DNA of 11,837 nucleotides from Clostridium sp. (GTDB lineage Bacteria; Bacillota; Clostridia; Acetivibrionales; Acetivibrionaceae). Positions within the stretch are counted from its first letter, which is position 1. Every line of letters starts with the position of its first letter. The DNA is taken from positions 1 through 11,837 of the forward strand of contig DUVG01000133.1 in the NCBI GenBank assembly GCA_012841175.1. The letters are read 5' to 3'. Positions 7,760 to 11,837 of the stretch are shown in pieces. Under the pieces are notes generated by a model, which was not told where the DNA came from, ran no database searches, and saw only the letters and a list, made by a program, of their open reading frames with translations. A program made the position numbers and the translations under genes.

Positions 7760-8530
7760 ATGAGAATTATAGGAATAGATTTAGGCAGTAGATCTGTTAA
7801 AATTGTAGTTTTTGAGAAAGATAATCTTGTTGAAAAAAGAGTATTTAATACATCTTTTTTTTATCGAAACTATTGCTCTGTCACAGAGGGTAAAGTTTCC
7901 ATAGACTTTGATAAGCTTAACTTAGGTGAATTTGAAAAAATCATTAGTACTGGATATGGAAGAAACAATGTTAATGTAGAAAATGCTGAAATTATTTTAG
8001 AGTTAAAAGCTCATGCCTATGGTGCTATGTGGCAGACCAAACTTGAAAATTTTACATTGCTAGATATAGGCGGTCAGGATAGTAAAGTTATATCTGTAAA
8101 AGGTGGCAGGATGGTTGACATGATGTTAAATGACAAGTGTGCTGCTTCCTGTGGAAGATATCTAGAAAACATGGCTGCTGTTATGGAAATAAGCATAGAA
8201 GAACTGGTGAAACATTATAAAAATCCAGTTCAATTAAATTCAACATGTGCTGTTTTTGGAGAATCTGAGCTAATAGGAAAAATTTCAGAGGGTTGTTCTT
8301 TAGAAGAATTAGCAGCAGGTGTCAACTATTCTCTTTTTAAAAGGATAAGCCCTTTAATAGAAAGGTTTCCTGAAGATTGCCTTGTTTTAACAGGGGGGGT
8401 TGCAAAAAATCAGGCTTTTGTTGAGTATATAAAATCAGAACTTGACTTTAAAGAGGTGATTGTTCCGTTGCATCCTCAATTAAATGGAGCCATAGGTTGT
8501 TGTTATCACTACTTTAAAGACAAGATTTAG
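7760..8530 (+). CDS. BadF/BadG/BcrA/BcrD-type ATPase, acyl-CoA dehydratase activase (HgdC/YjiL-like)
   Basis: This 256-residue protein is an ASKHA-fold ATPase that, in its family, uses ATP hydrolysis to push a low-potential electron from a [4Fe-4S] cluster into the partner iron-sulfur protein. GIDLGSRSVK (5-14) is the first phosphate loop, LLDIGGQDSK (100-109) the second, and VLTGGVAKN (209-217) the adenosine-binding turn. C127 (NDKCAAS) and C163 (STCAVFGESE) match the two cysteines per subunit that hold the bridging cluster of the homodimer. C131 is an extra cysteine in the CAASCGR segment, where many members have CAAGTGR. The length matches HgdC (about 260). AGGTGAGG at 7750-7757 immediately precedes the ATG. 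It follows the HgdB-like gene, its presumed redox partner. Confidence 0.92.
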   Translation: MRIIGIDLGSRSVKIVVFEKDNLVEKRVFNTSFFYRNYCSVTEGKVSIDFDKLNLGEFEKIISTGYGRNNVNVENAEIILELKAHAYGAMWQTKLENFTLLDIGGQDSKVISVKGGRMVDMMLNDKCAASCGRYLENMAAVMEISIEELVKHYKNPVQLNSTCAVFGESELIGKISEGCSLEELAAGVNYSLFKRISPLIERFPEDCLVLTGGVAKNQAFVEYIKSELDFKEVIVPLHPQLNGAIGCCYHYFKDKI

Positions 8531-8544
8531 AAATATTCCTTTAA

Positions 8545-8573
8545 TTGCAGCTATTATTTTGATATGATATACT
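8545..8573 (+). promoter_or_regulatory. Candidate promoter of the queC operon
   Basis: TTGCAG (8545-8550), a 17-nt spacer and TATACT (8568-8573) fit a sigma-A promoter, although the -35 match is only partial. A start near 8580 would give a leader of about 110 nt. I looked there for preQ1 riboswitch features and found none. Confidence 0.45.
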
Positions 8574-8690
8574 TAAAACGAAATTTTGCAAAAAGTTATA
8601 TAAATAGCTTTGAAATAGTTAATATAGTTTAAATGAAAAACAAGTTGCTTGCTATTTTACATAAAAAATAAATATAGGTGGGAGAATTAT

Positions 8691-9362
8691 ATGAGTAGAG
8701 CTGTAGTATTGCTTTCTGGTGGATTAGATAGTACAACATGTTTATCCATAGCAATAAAAGAAGGTTATGATGTATATACTCTATCTTTTGATTATGGTCA
8801 AAAACATGACAAAGAAATTTTATGCACTAAGAATATAATAAAATATTATTCTATAAAAGAACACAAAATTATAAAGACTGGAAATGTGGGAGGAAGTGCA
8901 TTGACAAATGAGGATATAGAGGTTCCTGATTATCAGGGATTGCCTAATATTCCTGTAACCTATGTTCCAGCTAGAAATATTATTTTTTTAAGTTATGCAG
9001 TGGGCTATGCTGAAGTTATAGGGGCAGATGCTATTTACATAGGTGTTAATGCTGTGGATTACAGTGGATATCCTGATTGCAGGCCAGAATTTATTGAAGC
9101 TTTTCAAAAGGTGGTAAAGGTTGGAACAAAGGGTGGAATAAATGGAAGACCTATAAAAATTCTTGCTCCTTTAATGCACCTTTCAAAGGCAGAAATAATA
9201 AAACTAGCTTGTGAAAATAATGCACCACTTCATTTAACAACTAGTTGTTATAGAGGTGGAGATAAGGCTTGCGGAGTTTGCGATAGTTGTACTCTAAGAC
9301 TAAAGGGATTTAAAGAAGCAGGAATTGTAGACCCTGTGGAATATGTTAAAAAAGATTATTGA
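8691..9362 (+). CDS. queC: 7-cyano-7-deazaguanine (preQ0) synthase QueC
   Basis: QueC converts 7-carboxy-7-deazaguanine to preQ0 with ATP and ammonia, the last precursor step before QueF in queuosine synthesis. The 223-residue protein has the PP-loop SGGLDS at 9-14, the YVPARNIIFLS segment from 91, the DYSGYPDCRPEF segment at 123-134, and a zinc site formed by C186, C194, C197 and C200 near the C terminus. The length is normal for the family. The start is placed at the ATG at 8691 because AGGTGGGAG (8676-8684) lies 6 nt upstream; an in-frame TTG at 8649 would add 14 residues with no family counterpart. It is the first gene of a tightly packed que operon. Confidence 0.97.
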   Translation: MSRAVVLLSGGLDSTTCLSIAIKEGYDVYTLSFDYGQKHDKEILCTKNIIKYYSIKEHKIIKTGNVGGSALTNEDIEVPDYQGLPNIPVTYVPARNIIFLSYAVGYAEVIGADAIYIGVNAVDYSGYPDCRPEFIEAFQKVVKVGTKGGINGRPIKILAPLMHLSKAEIIKLACENNAPLHLTTSCYRGGDKACGVCDSCTLRLKGFKEAGIVDPVEYVKKDY

Positions 9363-9395
9363 TAATAGATTAACAGGTTTGAAAGGAATATGTTT

Positions 9396-9779
9396 ATGAA
9401 AATTGGTAAGGTTGGCATTAGTAAAGTATTTACCTTTGATAGTGCCCATCATTTATATGACTATCAAGGGAAGTGTAGAAATATTCATGGTCATACTTAT
9501 AAATTGGAAGTCACCTTAAAAGGAGTGCCTGACGAGAAAGGATTTGTAATTGATTTTCATGATTTGGATGACATTATAGAAAATGAAGTTCTTTCAAAGA
9601 TAGACCACAAATATCTAAATGAGTTGTTTGATTTTAATCCAACTTGTGAAATGCTTGGACTTTGGTTATGGGATGAAATTTTAAAAAAAATATCAGATTT
9701 AGAGCTTAGCCTTGAAAAACTTGTTTTATGGGAGACACCTACATCCTTTATAACGATTGATAAAAAAGATATGGAATAG
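9396..9779 (+). CDS. queD: 6-carboxy-5,6,7,8-tetrahydropterin synthase QueD
   Basis: QueD makes 6-carboxytetrahydropterin from dihydroneopterin triphosphate. From the ATG at 9396 the protein has 127 residues: the zinc ligands H18 (or H19) of FDSAHHL and H31 and H33 of IHGH, the catalytic C27 in GKCRNIHGH, D70-H71 in SKIDHKYLN, NPTCE (81-85), and E113 in the WETPTSF motif. An ATG at 9390 is in the same frame, but AAAGGA (9382-9387) would then be only 2 nt away; the ATG at 9396 has an 8-nt spacing and is preferred. The gene starts 33 nt after queC, and its stop codon lies just ahead of the queE start. Confidence 0.96.
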   Translation: MKIGKVGISKVFTFDSAHHLYDYQGKCRNIHGHTYKLEVTLKGVPDEKGFVIDFHDLDDIIENEVLSKIDHKYLNELFDFNPTCEMLGLWLWDEILKKISDLELSLEKLVLWETPTSFITIDKKDME

Positions 9780-9793
9780 TGGGAGTGGGGAAT

Positions 9794-10426
9794 GTGAAAG
9801 TAAATGAAATTTTTTTGAGTATTCAAGGGGAGAGTTTTTCCTCTGGTTTTCCGACAATTTTTGTTAGATTTACAGGATGTAATTTAAGATGCAGTTACTG
9901 TGATACAACATATTCCTATAATGAAGGAATAGAGATGTCCCCCGAGGAGATATTAGAAGAAATAAAAAAGCTTCATTATAATAGAGTTTGTTTAACAGGA
10001 GGAGAACCCCTTTTGCAAAAAGATATAAAGAAGCTTTTAAAAATATTAGATGGCTTTACGGTTACCATTGAAACAAATGGTTCTATTAAACTTAACAGTT
10101 TAGGTCTTTCAAATAGAAAACACTCCTTTGTAATGGATATTAAAACTCCTTCTTCAGGCTGCAGCGAAGAAATGGTTCTGGAAAATCTTGAACTTCTAGA
10201 AGAACAGGATGAAATAAAATTTGTAATTGGGGACAGAACAGATTATGAATGGTCTAAAAACATTATTTCAAGATATTATAAAAAAGGCACAATAACCTTT
10301 TCACCTGTTTATAATAAAATTAACTGTTCTGAAATGGTGAAATGGATACTTGATGATAGATTGAATGTCCGATTTCAATTGCAACTGCACAAATTTATTT
10401 GGGGACCAGATGCGACAGGGGTTTAA
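9794..10426 (+). CDS. queE: 7-carboxy-7-deazaguanine synthase QueE (radical SAM)
   Basis: QueE performs the radical S-adenosylmethionine ring contraction that turns the QueD product into 7-carboxy-7-deazaguanine. The 210-residue protein begins KVNEIFLSIQGES, followed by FVRFTGCNLRCSYCDTTY, in which C29, C33 and C36 bind the [4Fe-4S] cluster, and by LTGGEPLLQ (67-75). The C terminus LQLHKFIWGPDATGV is typical of the enzyme. A GTG at 9794 is preferred as start, with GGGAG at 9781-9785 placed 8 nt upstream; a GTG at 9779 would overlap the queD stop and bury that site. The stop codon shares one base with the ATG of the next gene, which suggests translational coupling. Confidence 0.96.
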   Translation: MKVNEIFLSIQGESFSSGFPTIFVRFTGCNLRCSYCDTTYSYNEGIEMSPEEILEEIKKLHYNRVCLTGGEPLLQKDIKKLLKILDGFTVTIETNGSIKLNSLGLSNRKHSFVMDIKTPSSGCSEEMVLENLELLEEQDEIKFVIGDRTDYEWSKNIISRYYKKGTITFSPVYNKINCSEMVKWILDDRLNVRFQLQLHKFIWGPDATGV

Positions 10427-10992
10427 TGATTATGTATGATTGGGAACAATTAATAAGAGAATGTAATAACTGTAAAAAGTGCCATCTAAGTGATATGAGA
10501 AAAAATGTAGTGATAGAAAGGGGAAACAGAAATGCCCCTTTAATGCTTGTTGGTGAAGGTCCGGGAGAGCAAGAGGATATTCAGGGACGGCCATTTGTAG
10601 GGCGTGCAGGCAAATTACTGGACTTGTTGCTAGAAGCATTTAGAATTAAAGAACATCAATACTACATTACAAACATAGTAAAGTGCAGGCCTCCGGGGAA
10701 TAGAGTTCCTAATGACGAAGAAGCACAGACATGTTTACCTTACTTAAGAAATCAGGTTTTTTTGATAAGACCTAAAATAATAGTTTGCTTAGGTGCTACT
10801 GCTATGAGATATATCATAGATAAAGATGCTAAAATATCAAAAATCAGAGGTTGTTGGATTGAAAGAAAAGGATATTGGATTATGCCTGTTTTTCATCCGG
10901 CGGCTCTTTTGAGAGATGAGTCTAAGAAAGTTTTAATGTGGGAAGATTTTAAAAAAGTCAAACAAAGGTTGGATACCATATGTCAAAGTTAG
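10426..10992 (+). CDS. Family 4 uracil-DNA glycosylase with [4Fe-4S] cluster ligands
   Basis: This 188-residue enzyme should excise uracil from DNA to begin base-excision repair. The CKKCHL motif gives the first two cluster cysteines (C16, C19), with C87 (VKCRPPGNR) and C103 (AQTCLPYL) as the others; C13 is an additional cysteine. Motif 1 is GEGPGEQED (43-51), the uracil-pocket region includes GRPFVGRAGKLLD (54-66) and N83, and the HPAALLR motif (from H157) carries the histidine near the scissile bond. The ATG at 10426 overlaps the queE stop as TAATG; an alternative ATG at 10432 is 10 nt from the GGGG stretch and cannot be excluded. The end overlaps the next gene by 13 nt. Placement in the que operon is probably for co-expression, as no biochemical link is evident. 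Confidence 0.92.
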   Translation: MIMYDWEQLIRECNNCKKCHLSDMRKNVVIERGNRNAPLMLVGEGPGEQEDIQGRPFVGRAGKLLDLLLEAFRIKEHQYYITNIVKCRPPGNRVPNDEEAQTCLPYLRNQVFLIRPKIIVCLGATAMRYIIDKDAKISKIRGCWIERKGYWIMPVFHPAALLRDESKKVLMWEDFKKVKQRLDTICQS

Positions 10993-11567
10993 AGAAATTA
11001 AATAATTTATATAGTGAATATACTAAAGTATTTAGTGATAGAGAAATTGTTTTAGGAGATGGCAATATTGATTCTGACCTTCTATTAGTAGGTGAAGCAC
11101 CTGGAAAAGACGAGGTGCTTAAAAAAAAGCCATTTGTAGGTGTGGCGGGAAAGAACTTAAGTGAGTTTTTACACATACTAGATATTGATAGAAGGAATAT
11201 ATACATAACAAATGTAATAAAATATAGATTATCAAAACTAAATGAGCAGACAGGCAGAGTGTCTAATAGGCCATCTACTAATAAGGATATTGAAGATAAC
11301 ATAGAATACTTATTAAAAGAAATAAATATTATTAATCCTAAAATTATTGTTTCATTAGGAAATGTTCCACTAAAAGCAGTGTCAAGGGATATGAAAATTA
11401 AAATAGGAGATGTTCATGGTAGTATTAAAGAGGTGGTAATAGGAGAATTAAAATATAATTTGTTCCCTCTTTATCATCCAGCAAGTATTATTTATAATAG
11501 AAAACTTAAAGGCATTTATTATGAAGATTTGGAGAAACTAAAAAATATATTGCAGTTAAAAATATAA
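10980..11567 (+). CDS. Uracil-DNA glycosylase superfamily protein lacking all iron-sulfur cysteines
   Basis: This 195-residue protein is a paralogue of the preceding glycosylase but contains no cysteine at all. Collinear segments are GEAPGKDE (38-45), KPFVGVAGKNLSEFL (50-64), YITNVIKYR (75-83), KIIVSLGN and LYHPAS (H166). Aligned without gaps to its neighbour from the N terminus to motif 1, cluster cysteines C16 and C19 correspond to Y11 and Y14, C87 to Y82, and C103 probably to N107. About 8-9 extra residues lie in the segment 84-100 after ITNVIKYR. Superfamily motifs 1 and 3 are kept, so a uracil or related-base glycosylase is plausible, but activity is unproven. The ATG lies inside the upstream gene (13-nt overlap), with no strong ribosome binding site, suggesting coupled translation. 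I recognise no specific gene name. Confidence 0.85.
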   Translation: MSKLEKLNNLYSEYTKVFSDREIVLGDGNIDSDLLLVGEAPGKDEVLKKKPFVGVAGKNLSEFLHILDIDRRNIYITNVIKYRLSKLNEQTGRVSNRPSTNKDIEDNIEYLLKEINIINPKIIVSLGNVPLKAVSRDMKIKIGDVHGSIKEVVIGELKYNLFPLYHPASIIYNRKLKGIYYEDLEKLKNILQLKI

Positions 11568-11636
11568 TTAAAATAGGTATTTCAATAAGGATAAGTGGAT
11601 ATCCAACAAAAACCACTAAAAAATTTAAAAAAACTA

Positions 11637-11666
11637 TTGACTTTTATTTATTTATGATGTTATAAT
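11637..11666 (+). promoter_or_regulatory. Upstream promoter (P1) of the probable rRNA operon
   Basis: TTGACT (11637-11642) and TATAAT (11661-11666) are 18 nt apart, with a TG one base before the -10 (TGTTATAAT). The sequence just upstream is A-rich (AAAAAATTTAAAAAAA-type), like an UP element. Between the previous stop codon and this promoter I find no clear intrinsic terminator, only a weak AGTGG/CCACT pairing around GGATATCC. Confidence 0.8.
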
Positions 11667-11730
11667 CTAATCGCTGTCAACATGAGACATCGTAGGAAAT
11701 GCAAAATAAATAAAAAAAATAAAAAAAGTG

Positions 11731-11759
11731 TTGACAAAGAAAAAAACATGTGGTAACAT
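11731..11759 (+). promoter_or_regulatory. Downstream promoter (P2) of the probable rRNA operon
   Basis: A perfect -35 TTGACA (11731-11736) is followed after 17 nt by TAACAT (11754-11759), preceded by TGG as an extended -10. Long A tracts upstream (11705-11727) resemble an UP element. Tandem strong promoters about 90 bp apart are typical of Firmicute rRNA operons. Confidence 0.8.
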
Positions 11760-11762
11760 ATA

Positions 11763-11837
11763 AAAGTCGCTTTTGAGAAGCGCCTCACTTAAGAGAAATA
11801 AGTGGGTTGGACTTTGAAAAGTAAACAGTGTAAATAA
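11763..11837 (+). promoter_or_regulatory. Structured leader of the probable 16S rRNA transcript
   Basis: The start of the P2 transcript can form a three-way junction. AAAGTC (11763-11768) pairs with GACTTT (11810-11815), enclosing a short hairpin (11769-11772 with 11778-11781) and a 6-bp hairpin, CACTTA (11786-11791) with TAAGTG (11799-11804). The following CTTTGAAAAGTAAACAGTG resembles the conserved sequence found shortly before 16S and 23S genes in clostridia. The mature 16S gene itself would begin beyond the window, so the assignment rests on promoters and leader only. Confidence 0.7.

Noticed and set aside
8531..8690. preQ1 riboswitch upstream of queC
   Set aside because: Expected from the genes, but I could not find the C-rich loop, A-rich tail and closing pairs of the preQ1-I class, nor a clear type II or III fold. 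Only a small CAAG/CTTG hairpin (8641-8651) is present.
9557..9826. Minus-strand open frame spanning the queD-queE junction
   Set aside because: It is opposite two well-supported genes, and the similar minus-strand frames at 6153-6359, 10430-10639 and 10958-11302 are explained the same way.
8691..11567. Deazaguanine DNA-modification (Dpd-type) or phage-defence island
   Set aside because: No DpdA-like transglycosylase, helicase, nuclease or phage-like gene is present, and gene order fits ordinary queuosine-precursor synthesis followed by repair genes.
10980..11567. UdgX-type covalent uracil-binding protein
   Set aside because: There is an insertion after motif 2, as in UdgX, but it lacks the KRRIH-like sequence with the histidine that forms the covalent bond, and the cluster cysteines of UdgX are missing.

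Overview
The window reads as a chromosomal segment of a low-GC Firmicute, most likely Clostridium or a close relative. The support is the strongly AT-rich sequence, AGGAGG-type ribosome binding sites, TTG and GTG starts, a class II tRNA-Tyr, an oxygen-sensitive type of iron-sulfur enzyme pair, and tandem TTGACA-type promoters with a structured leader at the right edge that look like the start of an rRNA operon. No insertion sequence, integrase, phage gene or CRISPR array is visible; the segment looks like ordinary chromosome.

Layout, left to right. (1) Positions 1-122: the 3' end of a tRNA, probably tRNA-Thr, then a complete tRNA-Tyr(GUA), closed by a bidirectional hairpin terminator. (2) Positions 179-4347, minus strand: a two-gene protein-glycosylation operon. 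A 955-residue GT39 protein O-mannosyltransferase homologue with extra extracytoplasmic binding domains is followed 25 nt later by a GT2 polyprenyl-phosphate sugar synthase with two C-terminal membrane helices. A good extended -10 promoter lies about 230 nt upstream of the GT39 gene. (3) Positions 4416-5474, plus strand, divergent: a membrane-anchored LytR-CpsA-Psr (LCP) phosphotransferase, a cell-wall glycopolymer ligase. (4) Positions 5508-8530: a YfhP/YdjM-type membrane metal-dependent hydrolase, a stand-alone HgdB/YjiM-like iron-sulfur protein and its HgdC/YjiL-like ATP-dependent activase, probably one operon. (5) Positions 8545-11567: a compact operon queC-queD-queE for the 7-deazaguanine precursor of queuosine, running directly into two overlapping uracil-DNA glycosylase superfamily genes. 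The first has the family 4 iron-sulfur cysteines; the second has none. (6) Positions 11568-11837: tandem promoters and a three-way-junction leader, most probably for a 16S rRNA gene just beyond the window.

Themes. The left half concerns the envelope: the GT2 enzyme would charge a lipid carrier that the GT39 enzyme uses to glycosylate exported proteins, while the LCP protein attaches glycopolymers to peptidoglycan. The right half combines a low-potential redox pair of unknown substrate with tRNA modification and base-excision repair. The tRNA-Tyr at the left edge has the U33-G34-U35 sequence that queuosine insertion requires, so a substrate of the pathway lies in the same window. The most unusual items are the cysteine-free glycosylase paralogue, in which three of four cluster cysteines align with tyrosines, the activase/dehydratase-like pair lacking a second dehydratase subunit, and the domain architecture of the GT39 protein.
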